Below, in pieces: positions 50,718 to 64,000 of a DNA stretch of 64,000 nt (position 1 is its first letter; each line of letters begins with the position of its first letter). The notes beneath the pieces are model-generated. The model saw only the letters and a list, made by a program, of their open reading frames with translations, made no database searches and had not been told where the DNA came from. This stretch comes from Chrysomallon squamiferum (Eukaryota; Mollusca; Gastropoda; Neomphalida; Peltospiridae): NCBI GenBank assembly GCA_012295275.1, contig CM022672.1, positions 18,845,894 to 18,909,893 of the forward strand, given 5' to 3'. A program made the translations under genes and the position numbers.

Positions 50718-53700
50718 TTAGATATAGTATTCCAGCAATGTAGAGTAGCTAGATTTGTCACCCCCGTAATTAGCATTCAGTGTAATTTTTGTGTTTGTTC
50801 CGTAATAAGGTGCTACTTCAACCGTGCCAGCCCATTCGTCACCTTGCGATCGCTGCAGGTGGATCCACTTGTCAACTGGATCTTCAGAAACAACAACTGC
50901 AACAGCATCTGCGTTTGGAATACTGACGACGAAGTTGACTGTCGGTGGAAGCCGGTCAATGCTGACCTGCTGACCGCTGGAGCTTTTTGTAGTCGGGATG
51001 ATGCCTGGTTCCTTCATGAAGCAGCCTTCCTTCCACTGAGCATATTGTTTGGGGAATGGGAAAACAGCCTGCGTGACCTTTCTGCAGTTGATCAGGTAGT
51101 TGTAGACTCCTGGTATCTGCTGACTCTTGTCGCTCACAGGAACAGCATACAGCTGCAGCTTAAAGAAGCCAGTGTATGGAAGGTTGACGATGAATGTGAT
51201 GTTGGAACCGTGAATATGTGAGAAGACGTTCTCAGGGAAATCCTTCTTCTCGTCCTCGCCGCTGATCAGATTTGCTGTCACACGCATCATGGTCTCCGAT
51301 TTAAGTACTACGGTGACAGTGTTGGTATCCAGGTGAATTATGGGATCAAAGTGACTGGCCAGCTGCAGTCCATATTCGTTGAACTTGGGCTGAGCTCCCA
51401 GGTAACCTGGAGGAAGCTTGGGCAGTGGTATTGCTTGGCATTCTTCATTACATACAATCAGGTACTGTCCCACGTGATACAGAGTTGTACCCTCAGTCTC
51501 AGGGTCGTTAGCGTAGATTTCTAGGCCATACTCTCCACGTCCTGGTGCAGTGACATCAAAGAAAGCTGTATTGCCCACATTACGCTGTATGATGTAACCC
51601 TCTAGTTCACTGTCGCTCATGTGGTTGTTCTTCAGTTTTCCCATGAACTGCATGTTCTTGGGGAACTTGATCTGGAGTTCAGCCTTGCCGTCACGTGTTA
51701 TAATTGTGGCAGTCTTCTGGTACGTAGCCAGCCCATACTTGTAGAAAGCGGTTCCAGGTCCCCATGTCAGGTAGGAACATGGTGGGAAGGGTTCTGGGGC
51801 TGGAGTGGCTACCTCCTCCTGAACAATCTTGTATTCACACACCTGAGCATATACATTTTCTTTGTTGTCAGGTGTGTCTTCCTTGGCATAGATGTACAGG
51901 ATGTAAGATTCTCGGACAGGCAGACGCAGTCTGAAGGAAGCAATACCATCAGTGCTCTCCTGCAAGCCATATCTGCTGAGCTTCAGTCCATTGTAGTCTT
52001 CATCTCCATTCTCAAATGCAATCGTGAAGTTGAAGGCGACTGCAATCTTGTGACCCTGGTATCTCAGTCGAATGTTGATTTCACCGTGGCTGTAGATGAC
52101 TGCAGTACGATGTGTCACAAACTCCAGACCGTACTTGAAGAACTGAGGCTTCATGTGCGGCATGTTTTCAAACTCCTGCAGTGTCACTGCCCGGTCTAAC
52201 AGCTGCCACTTGGGATCGTCTGGGAAGTGTGTGTAAATAAGCTGATGTGGGTCTGGAAGGAAGAAGTATTCGTCCAGCTGGTAGTGGAACTCCTCAGTTG
52301 TTGCCTGTTTGCCAATGATTCTACGTGCAGCCCAGTGAGCATCGATCAGACACCAAGTCCCGTAGATGTATACAGCATTCCATGAGTGCTGGTTGGAGCC
52401 AGGAACAAACTTCTGTCCTGGGCGATAGTCTGCTCCTTTAGCATAGCCACTGATTATCTTGGAGTGCAGACCTGCATAGCTGTAATGGTCAAGTGAGAAA
52501 AGATAAGGATTCAAATTTTAATTTAACTGAGTGAACTGAATCAAAAAATGATAATAATAATACAAAATAAAATGCCTATAAAATTACTGACATTCAGATA
52601 AAAGAAATTTATAATAATCAAAAAAATATATATATTGCTAATTTACCATAATATAATCCCGTTGTCTAGCTTTATTATATTTAAAATTTTTAACGATAAA
52701 AATATTATTAATTAGTTTAAAAATTAATAAATAAAAAAAAATAATAATATAAATAAACTAAAACATTTGTTAAACAAAAAAATTAATAAATCAACAAAAA
52801 CATAAATAAAACTTACTTGCACATTGTATCAAACACCATGGCGTATGTTGTTTTTCCTGTCTTCAATCCCATCAGCACTTCCTCTGGACTTCCTTTCTCC
52901 ACATTATCAAAGTTCATTTCTTTCAAGTTCTTAGTAGCCAGCCAGCGAAAGATAACTCTGCAAAAATCAAACCACAAATTAACAACACAACAATAACACC
53001 TGTTTGTAATCCGTGAGGAACCATAACAGTTAACTATGGTATCATCAAGTTCTAATAATCAAGGAAATTTCATCAAATTGTACTGAAAACTTTTATATTA
53101 GACTCAGGATTTCAAAAAATGGGTGCAGTAATTTTTTGTAGATAATCTTTCAAGATGAACCAAAATTTCATTAATAAGAAAATAAAATCTGTCGACTATA
53201 AATATAAAGAAGATATGTCAGTAAATTACAAGAGATTTTACTGGTTAATAGTTTTATCAGTATGAAAACATTAAGCTGCATTAAATAAACTCACCTGACT
53301 TTTTCAATTTCATTGGTGATGTTTTTGGAGTAAATCAAATCCCATACAAGATCTTTGAAACTGTTGTGTTCACTCTTGGACACCTGTAAAACACAGCATT
53401 TTCATTTTTCATGTTCATACAAGAAACAAAACAATTATGTTTATTATTCAAACGCATGATTTCTTCCAGATGGTACATGACTTACTAAACTCATACAGCC
53501 ATTTCACTGAAACATTAGTCAATGTTTTCTACACATATATGATATAATGATTGCTAAATCAACACACAATTCACAGAATTATTAATACAGTATTTTTAAG
53601 ATGAACAATATACAATTCTGTTAAATTCATGCCTATATTTCATTAAGTGAGCAGGCAATCCAATAACTGCACTAACAATGTATGAAATAATCTTAAAATA

Positions 53701-56700
53701 AATCAGGTTTACTATCCTAAGAAATGTCCAAAAGATCACAGATATACAAGCAGACAATGCAAATATTTACCTAAAAATTTTCAGACTTTGCACTGTACAA
53801 AATATATTATAAAAAATATAGTTTAAAATACTACAGTAAACAGCTCTGATTTGTTCAACGATTTGAGCTTTATAACTGTGATAAAGACATGATATTTTAC
53901 TGTGATATTTCTGGATAACTACAACAGTTGTATAAATATACAACTTTCTTGAAGACAAATGTTGCACATTTTACAACAGAGGTGATGACGGACTTATTTA
54001 ACTATCTGTTATTTACAATTTTCTGAATTGTTTACCTGGATGGCATGGTCATCGACTGTCTCAAGAACCTGTCTGTCAATGATGTCCAGTGATGGTTTCA
54101 GATGCTGTGCTGGAGCAGGTACTGGGGCTGGGGTGTCACTCTCTGCCTTGATTGGAACCAGCTTGAAATGCTTGGGAGGAACTGGAGGAGGCTGACCAAT
54201 TGATCTCTTTTCCACCTGTATTACACAAATATTGTATGTCAAAACACTCATGAAGTAATATCTATATTCAATGTTTTAAAAGTTCTGCTGGTTCTATGAA
54301 TGTAATGTTAAGAATGATCTTTTTTCTTTTCTTTTTTTTCTTTTTTTTTCAGAACATTATTTTATAAAATTATATTATGAAAATAATTCCTTCCCCATGT
54401 CAATCAAACTGCAATATCTTATTTGTGAGCAACCAACATTAATTTTGACAACTGGTAGATTAACGCATATTCACTAAATAATAAACGAAGCAAGATATAA
54501 TTTATTGTTTACTGAAACATATACTTCACAAGCCTGTTAATTGACTAGGGAGGGTCAAAATATTTATTTGATGTAACTTGCTAGTTACAAGAAACTAAAA
54601 CATTTACTTCTTATAGCATGTTGTGGGGTTTTAATCAAACTACTTACTCCATAAGACATGTTGGAATGTTTCAATCAAAACACTTACTTCATAAGTCATG
54701 TTGGAATGTTTCAATCAAAACACTTCATATTGCATGATGGAATGTTTTAACCAAAAAACTTACTTCATAAGACATGTTGGAATGTTTCAATCAAAACACT
54801 TACTTCATATGGCATGTTGGAATGTTTTACTCAAAACACTTACTTCATAAGACATGTTGGAATGTTTTAATCAAAACAGTTATTTCATAAGGCATGTTGG
54901 AATGTTTCAGTCAAAAAACTTACTTCATATGGCTTGCTTGGCGGAATATTTGCAAGCTGAGCTTGCTCTGCCTGTTCAGCAATGTTGTCTGCCACACCCG
55001 TGCCAGGTGCATACCCCTGCCTTGCCTGACCCCCGGGATGAGCCCGCTGGTTGTATATTGCCTGCTGTCGGCTGTCAGGGACTGTGCCGTACAGATACTG
55101 TTGTTGCAGCATCTCAGCAGGAGGTGGAGGGAGCTCGTTGGGGTCAAAGTGATCCCCTTGAGCAATCTGCATCTTGTTAATTCCACCTGTCACCTGAAAA
55201 ATACCAAAAATAAAAAATGTATAAAGAAAAAACAGTTTTTTTTACAATAATACAAGGAATGTGATAAAATCAAAAAATAAAAATTTATAAACATATTTTA
55301 AAGATGATGTTGAAATATAAATAAATAAATAAATAAGAACAAAAAAACAAAAATAACTGTAACAGCACTAAGTAACAGTTACTAAGTTATTAATTTATGA
55401 AAAAAAAAAAAGATAACACACCATTAATTCATATTAAAATTCAAGTATCAGCTACATTCTGTTTTTAATTTAATTTTAATTTTTTTGTTTTAAATATTAC
55501 AAAAATAAATCACCTTAAAATACAATTTGGAAACAGGCATCTTGCTTGCTGCAATATTTTACGTAAATAAAAGTCAACAACAACAATTTTGTTCCAAGTA
55601 TAATAACACCAGAATGTTTCAAGTATAATAAAGTCAATGAAATACCGTATATATTGCATACCTTGTTTTTACTGAACAAGACTTTACTATGTCATATTCA
55701 ACTATAGAATTATTTTAATGTACTCAGTTTTTTTAACATAAACACTGAAGGATCTTAAAATAATGTTAGATTTTAAAATAATAATAATAATAAAATTATA
55801 ATAAATGTAATCAGTAAACAGTAGAGTATGTTTTACACATATCAAAATTAATCAAAAAGAATTATTAGGATAAAGTGTTCATTTTATTATATTTGATACT
55901 TATTGTAATAATTCTAAGACATGATTTCCTTACTCTGTATCAGTTATTTTCAGTGAGTGTTACAGGTTTATTTTTTATTTGTATCAAAAGGTGTTGGGAT
56001 AAACATATGCCTGTGACACATCAACAAATTTCTAAATTCATCCTGAAGTGAAATCTTTATATTTACATGTGAAGGTTACGTGTTATATGTTTTATTTACA
56101 TCAACAATACTCTATTAACCTGACTGCATAATACAAAGTAACACTGTACCAGAGTGAATTCAATGAAAGGTTCACCCAAGTGTAAATGAAATTAGAGTAT
56201 TACAAACGTTACTAAAATGGTCAGAACAACTGATCATGGGTGAATAAAAAAACATTTGGGTGAATGACAATGGAACTGTTTTGAGAAGAACTGCAACAGT
56301 TAACACAGTGTGATGTGTACTGTGGTGGATATAGACCTGTGTTTTACATGCTTCAACAACACAGTAGTGCAGTTATTAGGATAAATACGGTATCTGACAA
56401 CACTTGAGTGTGTACACAGTCAAACTGCTAAGTAATGGTTTCCGTAATCCACACAGCACCTTTCATCCTAGGAAGTGAAAAGTTTACAACTGATAAAGTA
56501 GTTTGACAGTTACAAAGTTTTAAACTGCTTCTGTTTGTCTGCACATGCAAAAACTTTACACTTGTTTTTGAATGAGCTAAATATTACAGAGTTCTTTTTG
56601 TTTTGTTTTTCTTTTAAGTAAGGTTACATGAATTAAGTTTTGAATCTATTTTTATATAACATAATTTTAAAATAATGTTATTATTATTATTATTAACTTT

Positions 56701-59277
56701 TTTAAAATAATTTATTTATTATTTGTTTTGCCGTTTAATATAATAAATAAACAAAAATAATGAGGTTTGAATAAATGCTTTCCAAAGGCACAACCATCTA
56801 TTTTAATTTCAATGATTATAGGATGATTATAGCTATACATATTGATTTAATAATGATTTGAGGGAGAAAATCTGCTGCAGCAACTATCAAGGGAATTTTT
56901 ATTTGTATTTTCATACAGACTGAAAACCACGTATCATTTGATAAATGAGTCATCTGGTACTGGGAGGATAGTAAATAAATAAGTAACAAAGTACATAAAT
57001 AAATAAATTAATCAGTCAGTCAGCCAGCCAGATAATCAATCAATAAATACTAATTAAATAAATGTTTTTTAAAAATTATTAAAAAATTATTCATATTTGA
57101 TTAATAACTAAATAAATGATGATGATGATATCCAAAACTATTTTTAAAAAATGAATAAATAAATAAATAATCACAACTAATAATCAGCATTATCACATTA
57201 TGACACATTGTCATATATGAACGTATTGTAAACTGTTGAAACGTTGTTGATTACTGAAGTCTGCACAGTTTTATATTAACAACAATTCAGCACATATTTT
57301 TCATACATTATACACAACTATTCACACAAACAGCAGCTAATAAACACTGTTTATTCCCCAAGGCTGGCTGGCTGGCTAGGCTGCTGTTGTTGTTGTTGTT
57401 GTTAAGATTTATTTAGCCACCAACATCCATGTGTAATTTAAGAAATACCTTGATGTCAGCTAGATTACACAGCAATCAATCACAACAACGTATCTACCAA
57501 GCTTGTAATTATAACATCTGTAACATAATACACCAAAGTGCACAGAACAACAATATCTGCCTAAGTCTTTTATGTATGTAAATTACTGGAAAACTACAAG
57601 TTGGGTTAAAAAGATTCAGCTTCCTGATAAAAAAAAAAAAAAGCTGACTAATATGAAAAGAAAGTGAATATAAAAGAAAAGAAAAAATGCAAAGGTGACT
57701 TTTTTGCAAAAAAAAATTCAAATTCTGTAAAATGATAAGTGTGATTTTAGAGTGTTTAATATCACTACATTATATACCACATTTTATTATTTTTGTTCCG
57801 GTAATATTTTAAGATAACAGTTTTTGTCTCATTTAAAAAAAAAAAAAAAAAAAAGCATTATTCTTACACCAAATATCATGTGCAGATTTCAGGGTTATGT
57901 ACAGATGGCCTATTTATGAATCATGTCACAACAAAATAATAGTATTAATACATCTTCTAGAGTTTAATTCTACAGCAACACTTCATTATAAGCATGGGCA
58001 TAGTACTAAATATATTAAAACTTTTACTTAGAAGTACATTCAAAAAATCAGATTTATAATACTTTTTGTTTCTATCACAAAAGGTATTGTTTTTTGTTTT
58101 TCTTCCCAGTATCTTGCTATAATTAAATTTTATGGTATTTATTATTATTATATTATATTGTTGTCTTTCTTCTTTTTTTAAATTAATTCTTTGAATGTAA
58201 TTTTGACCAGACATTCTAACATTTCAAAATACAAGATTAAATATATCTCATGAATAAAACTGCATATCCAGCCCATGAATTATGCAGCATTTACATTTAA
58301 TTGATCACTGTATTGATCTACAACTGTGCAACATTATACAACACACACACACACCCCCCATACACATACTTAATAAGAGACAAACGTGTGTATACTCTGT
58401 TTCTTGCTAACTGTCGCTATAATGATATACTCCACACTGTACATGTGAAGCCAAACAGAAATGATGTTCTGGACTAACTTAACAATAGTGGTTCCCTGCT
58501 GTTAACTTGTTCACCTGCAGGACCACGGAATTTCACAAGAATTTTAAGCCCTATCGTATGGTAAATAAAACATGAAATATGTAATGTCCATAAAAAAATA
58601 TATGATTTCACATTCATTTATTCACATACAGAGAAGTGCAGTAAAATTGCATACACAACAACAAAATATCCATAATCTGTTTATTTATGCCTAACACTAA
58701 CAGGAGGAAGCACTTCTGATAAATTTGGTTATCTGTTTGTGTTTTGTATTAGGTGGTAACACAACCTGCTGGTATCAAATATCATGAGTTGTTTGAAAGA
58801 AATATTTATTTTCTTATGAATTTTGTAATTCCTAATGTGGTATTTACTATATTTGTTATAATAAAAAAAAAAATAATAATAATAAAAACAACTTTCAATC
58901 CTTAAACATTTAACACTATTGGCCTTTAAATCAGAAATGTTAATAGCAGTACTGCATAAAAAATAACAATATCCTATTATATTGTTATTAAGTTTTGTAT
59001 TTACCGCATGGAATGACACCCTTTTTTTTTCTATGTTATTTATCTACTTCATTATTATTATTATCTCTTAAATGAACAGGATGTGACTCACACTATTAAA
59101 CATCCTACAACAAAACCAAGCAAAGTTTAAAATCTGTTTGACAATGCACATCATTTAAATAACAACAATAATCCAAAATAAATGCCTACAAAAGACAACT
59201 ACGTTACATAAAACAGACTATATATTTGGAAAACAGTATTTGTATCTAACCTGTTTCTCTTCATCCTGTGAATTCAT
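50718..59277 (-). CDS. hil: hillarin-like / KY-family protein with transglutaminase-like domain, six exons
   Basis: Coding exons on the minus strand are 59277-59251, 55193-54924, 54215-54036, 53383-53295, 52957-52817 and 52479-50718. All have GT/AG borders and join in frame to 822 aa plus TAA, close to the size I recall for fly hillarin. Residues 1-160 are polar and proline-rich (LPPPPAEML, QPPPVPPKH: possible SH3 ligands). Residues about 160-290 form a transglutaminase-like fold. It ends IISGYAKGADYRPG, then HSWNAVYIYGTWCLIDAHW, with the catalytic-type histidine (H267) and aspartate (D282) present. The nucleophile position, normally C in CxGYA, reads KTTYA (K224), so enzymatic activity is doubtful. 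Three KY-type repeats follow, each with a KYGL/EYGL motif (about residues 330, 490 and 620). Hillarin and KY proteins are associated with cytoskeleton and muscle or nerve integrity. Intron 1 is about 4 kb. Earlier non-coding exons are possible. Confidence 0.93.
54642..54924 (-). repeat. 40-bp minisatellite carrying repeated splice-donor sequence
   Basis: Units start (plus coordinates) at 54642, 54682, 54722 (36 bp, shortened), 54758, 54798, 54838 and 54878; a degenerate one lies at about 54603. The array runs into the exon boundary at 54918-54925. Read on the minus strand, most units carry (T/C)TATGAA|GTAAGT, the same exon-end and donor sequence used by coding exon 2 of the hillarin-like gene. 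Five intronic units keep an intact GTAAGT. Confidence 0.95.
55194..59250 (-). other. hillarin intron 1
   Basis: About 4 kb of AT-rich intron. No embedded gene or element was recognised. It holds a GTT run near 57383-57400, a poly-A tract at 57835-57854 and scattered TAAA repeats. Confidence 0.7.
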
Positions 59278-59615
59278 TGTTAAAAATACACACAGCCACA
59301 CCTGATACTACAGGTGTTTGTCCAGTGTCTATCTACCTGAGTGTTTACCTGCAGCAAGTGACACAGAGAGAGAGAGAGGTAGCTTACCCACGTAACACAC
59401 ACGTACACACACACACAACTAGATTTATGTTAGTGTCACCCGCTGACTTGCTATTTAGTAGTAACTGAAAGTTTTATTTACATGTCTCACATTACTCATA
59501 TGTAAATTTTTGTATTCTTTGTTGGACTGAAATGTCTGTCATAATATATATTTTTTTTTTAATAAATAAGATATAATTATTGTACGTGTTTTTCAGTGCA
59601 GCTGTACAGTTTTGT

Positions 59616-59657
<42 letters not shown>

Positions 59658-60457
59658 AAATTATGCATGCTTACACACATTATTCATATCACAAGATAAA
59701 TCTTTTGCCTTTTATAAACATAAATTATTCTTATACACACACATTATTTAAATTAAATAGACTAAAGTCAGTGGCAAAGATACAACAGATATTTTGTTTA
59801 TTATTAAACAATTTTTATTTTTTTTATATTTTACTTTACTTTATTTATTTTTTTTTTTAAACAAGTTATCACAACATGGATCCTATTACTTAGAAAAGTC
59901 AAATACTGAGATATTCAGAATTAGCTGGATTTAATCTTGTTAGAACCTTCTGACCTAACCAACAGGGAACACTGGAATTCAGTGCACAGACGCTAACAAG
60001 AAGATTACCATTTCTTAAACATTTACTTTCTAATACTTCTCCGACATAACACTTACATACATAGTATATTCAAGTTGTATGGCATTCAGTTTGTTAGATA
60101 TCTATATCTTCTTTCTTTTTTTTGATCTTTCTTTTCAGCTACAAGTTATAAAACTATTGATTCCAGTGAATGAGAACTGTGCAAGTCTAAAGTGATCTCA
60201 AATATCAATTTCCAATTTGCATTATATTTTTATAAAGCAATGTCACATATCGCAGAACATTCACTGACTTCTTACCAGAAGCCTTTTGTGACTTAATATA
60301 TTCAATATAATAGAGCAACTAGAGCACATTTACAATTATGAAACCAAAATAAAACTGGTAAGAAACATGGGCTAAGAATGACTAAATGATATAAAATACT
60401 TGAATAAAAATATAATTTGTTGCTTTAGCTTTTCAGTTTCTTTTCTTTTCTAAAGCT

Positions 60458-60460
<3 letters not shown>
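59278..60460. promoter_or_regulatory. upstream region of the hillarin-like gene
   Basis: Expected 5' UTR and promoter side of the minus-strand gene. A CA/GA-rich patch lies at 59360-59425 and a GT run at 59612-59650. No defined promoter motif could be assigned. Confidence 0.3.

Positions 60461-60532
<72 letters not shown>
60461..60532. repeat. (TC)36 microsatellite
   Basis: The longest uninterrupted dinucleotide array of the window (72 bp), followed by TG/TATG units. Confidence 0.97.
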
Positions 60533-60537
<5 letters not shown>

Positions 60538-63500
60538 GTGTGTGTGTGATATATGTATGTATATCATACACAAACGTGAGAGAATGTGTGGGGGTGTCTA
60601 TGGATGGGTGGATGTGGATGTAGGTGCACATGCATATGTGTTCTTGTACATGATTATAAATTATAATGTCACACTTTTATTGTGTTGCTTTCTAATTATT
60701 AAACAGTTCCCTTTTTACACTATATACTGACCCAGGTCAAATTCCACAGTAAGGAGTAACTTATTTACCAGCTGAGTATCATTTAGTTACAGAAACGTAG
60801 ATGTATCAGTAATGTGTATCAGTTGTTTATAAAAACAGAAACTCTTAACATATCTGACTCAACGAAATTTCTGCAGAATAAAATGCATATCACCAATATA
60901 TGAATAAAATATAACTGGTAATATAATACATTTTTCTGTGTTTTATAATAACAAAACAAACACTAAATGCTTGATGTACTAAAAATAATAATAATTTACT
61001 CAATCTTTATTATTAATAATTTTTCCTGACAATCGAAAGTACTTAAATCAACAACCTTTAGTACTAGTAGTAGTACATTATTATTATCATCATAATCAGC
61101 ATTATTATCATAGTATCATTGTTATTATTATCATAGTAGTATCATTGTTATTATTATTGTCATTGTTGTTGTTGTTATTATTATTATTATTATTAAAAAT
61201 TTAAACAAACCTTCTCCATCACAATGACATTGCCACTGTTATCCAACGAACTATTACCAAACTGTTATTATCAAATATGACCTAAACTGTAGAAAGACAG
61301 ATCTATAAAATCAACAGGCAACATCTGTTACCACAAAAACAACCATTATTTTGGATTACAAATGCTGAAGTCAAGTGTAAAATATTTCTCTGTTTCATAT
61401 TTGTGTTTGTAGAATCTTTCTGTATTTCATATTTGTGTTTGTAGAATATTTCTGTGTTTTATTTTACTTAGTTTTCATGATAAAGAGCAAACACTGTCAA
61501 ACTACCAGTCAATGCTTCATGATTAGTACATGAAAATATTTAGGAATGTGCTGTCGTGTCTGTAGGAAGTTACTGGAAAAGATCACTTGCTGGAAATGAA
61601 CAAAACCAAGAAGTGAATTTACTCATCAGACGTAAGGAATCATTTCAGTTCAGATGCTCTGAATGTCCTCAAGATGGAGTTACGTTAAATGTGATAATGA
61701 AGATGTAACCAAAGTTAGTTTCTTCAAATACCTGATGTAATTATATGTAAATATAACTAAAGTCTTTGATAGAGTTATGTCAATGTGCTATGTCAACAGC
61801 CCTATTCATTTTCATTCTCTTTTTTGTTGTTGTTGTTGTCATCATTATTGTTGTTATTGTTGTTTTTACTATTATATACATTTTTTTTAACCCTGTCACA
61901 TATGTATGCTGCAACAGCTAGATACTAACACAGCTAACAGTTACAAGTAAAGTTACTTTTTAAATCTTTATTTATTTATTTATTCCATTTTTATTTATTT
62001 ATTTATTCATTTATAATGCATGTGAACTACTTAACACTGAAGTAGATGGCAGTGGTGAGGGTCATAAAAAATAATTAATTGTAATGCCTGATAACCGATT
62101 GTAATGCTGGCGATTGTAATTAATGATAGCAGTAGTATTGATGATGCAGTCTGCTTTCATGGTTAATGTACTGTGTGATGGAGTATCAACTGAAAGAATA
62201 TAGAAATGAATCATAGCTGCATATAGTATGATATACTCAGTGTTTTTAACACACTGCATTTAAGCTCTATCTTTGCCATATCATTAACTACACAGTTTCA
62301 TCAACAGAATTCAAATTTAATACCTACTATGAGGTAATCTAAGCTACAAGTTTTATCTAGAAGTATTTTGATGTGTAAATATTAACCTCACAGGTCACTG
62401 TTAGCAATTAACTGGATTATAAATATCAGTGAAAGGTCATAAACTGCAAACGTGATCCTTCTCTTGAACAACAGGAAAGGATTAGATGACAAGGTTTATG
62501 ACTGAACAAGAACGTGCTAATGAAACAACATAAAACGTCCAGTGTTTATTTGATGTCAGACATTAAATTTTCCACGTCCAGTATAATCCAGGTGTGTCTC
62601 TATTTACATACAAATTAGTAGGTCTCTGATATTGTAGCATACTTGAGAAACACTTAGTATACTAAAACAGTGCTTGAAAAATTCTTTCATGTCAAATCCA
62701 AGTAATGTTTTGTGGTTATTCAGTTTTCAAACTGACTGCATCAGTGATTTCATTGCCACTAATAAAGCATTTTCTAAGAACACTCCCTTAGGCATTAAAA
62801 AAAAAAAAAAAAAAAATTAAAACTATTTTGATTTCAGTTTGTAAGTTCAAATATTTTAAAAATATATTGTTAAAAATAACCCATGGAAAGTAGTTAATAA
62901 ATAAATAAATGAATGTTCAAAGACAGCTCAGCGCAACATTTTTTTACAAAGACTATTAGTCTCAGTTAGGTATATTATGTTAATGTTAAATCTATTTACA
63001 ATTTAAACTAAAAAAAAACAATGGGTATGTCTCTAGAAAAAAACACATATCTGATAATATGAAAGATAAAGTACAGTGACATGCATAAGAGTTTTAAAAA
63101 ATAAAAAAAATAAAAATTAATTTACAATATGTTTTTGAAAGGATGCAGTCTCTTTTGGAATGAAGATAGTTTTAATGGCTGAGTGAACACTGAACTGACA
63201 GGATCAACCTGTCAGAACAATGACAATGGAATCTGTGGTTTAGTTTCAAGAAAAGTTAGTGTTTCTTCATTTCAGTTAAACCTTCTCATTTCAAGGCCGT
63301 ATCTCAATGATCTGACTGGGAATACGTGGATGAAAACATGAATGGTTTTATAATCTTCCAACAAGAAGATCATCCTCTTTTCTTAACAAAGAGCGTGCAG
63401 CCCTTAGACTAAAGTTTCAATGATTTCGTTGATGCGGTAGTTAGCTCACTGTGTTTTCAGACATAAATAATTTTCAGGAGACTGGAGTATCTGTATGGTG

Positions 63501-64000
63501 ATGTACATACAATGTATATATCACAATGACTGGATAGAAATGATTATTTTGCAAGTTTAAGGCAGAAGGGACTGGCTGGCTTTGACTGAATGGATGTGTT
63601 GGCCTGAGGCTACAATCTACAACTTGTTTGTTAAATACAGTGGTACACATGAAAAGTATGTCCAGTTCTACTAACTGAAAAAGAGTAGTCCTTTGTATTT
63701 CAGCAGATTTCCTCTCTTGATATTTGCATTATTATTAATTATAATACTGTGTAAAGCTTTACAGATTTAAAACTAACTGAGCGTCATTAAAATGTTTGTT
63801 TCTTCCTTCAAGGCAAAATAATTTTTTTCCTCACTTTCCAAACAAAATACAAAAGCCATCAATTTACTTTGAATCATAAAAAGAATCAATAAAAAAAAAC
63901 TGCCCCGATTTGGAATTCAAAGATTGTGTCATTATCATCCATTTCAAAGCATTATTTTCCAGTTACTGACACTATTTTATTACTAAATGCTAATTCTTTG
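60533..64000. other. gene-free right end
   Basis: No coding exon was recognised on either strand. Contents: ATT/GTT/ATC trinucleotide runs at 61078-61194, a 32-bp repeat at 61381-61467, TTTA repeats at 61965-62010 and a poly-A tract at 62799-62816. The last kilobase is slightly less AT-rich and could be UTR of a neighbouring gene, but no evidence decides this. Confidence 0.5.
61381..61467. repeat. 32-bp tandem repeat, 2.7 copies
   Basis: Units at 61381, 61413 and 61445 share AAT(A/C)TTTCT(C/G)T followed by TTTCATATTTGTGTTTGTAG. The third is partial. Divergence is low, suggesting recent duplication. Confidence 0.85.

Noticed and set aside
50679-52199. Plus-strand frames of 180 and 192 codons opposite the hillarin last exon
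   Set aside because: Antisense shadows of a verified coding exon.
1-64000. tRNA, rRNA, CRISPR, prophage or operon-like structures
   Set aside because: Scanned for by eye; none seen. Direct repeats present are microsatellites, minisatellites or the two MITE copies.

Overview
The window is AT-rich animal nuclear DNA. It is dense in microsatellites (ATT, CA/GT, CT, TACA/TATG), carries long poly-T runs, and its genes are split by introns with canonical GT/AG borders. The gene content (dPGM-type phosphoglycerate mutase, a protrudin homologue, a hillarin/KY-family protein) is metazoan. The sequence texture and the hillarin-type gene fit a mollusc or another lophotrochozoan, but nothing here fixes the species. 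There are no operons, CRISPR arrays or prokaryotic islands.

Layout. 1-6.7 kb: a large TACA microsatellite, a small CRE-like cluster, and a roughly 200-bp-period tandem array at 4.6-5.76 kb. 6733-8796 (+): an intronless 687-residue membrane glycosyltransferase that resembles the GT84 catalytic domain of bacterial cyclic beta-1,2-glucan synthases; this is the most unusual gene here. 8.8-15.0 kb: no gene seen. 15078-19182 (-): complete six-exon phosphoglycerate mutase (251 aa). 22568-29637 (+): protrudin/ZFYVE27 homologue (380 aa) in 11 clear exons plus one inferred 11-nt micro-exon; a Tigger-like MITE sits in intron 3. 29.6-44.3 kb: no gene seen; a second copy of the same MITE in the opposite orientation at 35957-36691, plus many microsatellites. 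44362-45036 (-): intronless 224-aa gene that is a partial paralogue of the hillarin C-terminal region. 50718-59277 (-): six-exon hillarin-like gene (822 aa) with an N-terminal proline-rich part, a transglutaminase-like domain lacking the usual catalytic cysteine, and three C-terminal KY-type repeats. 59.3-64 kb: no gene seen.

The genes do not form one pathway. PGAM is glycolytic. Protrudin shapes ER and endosome contacts. The two hillarin-family genes are probably cytoskeletal, and their adjacency and shared orientation point to local duplication. The glycosyltransferase stands alone. Exon boundaries were derived by hand from splice consensus, reading-frame continuity and remembered family features; no alignment or database search was run.
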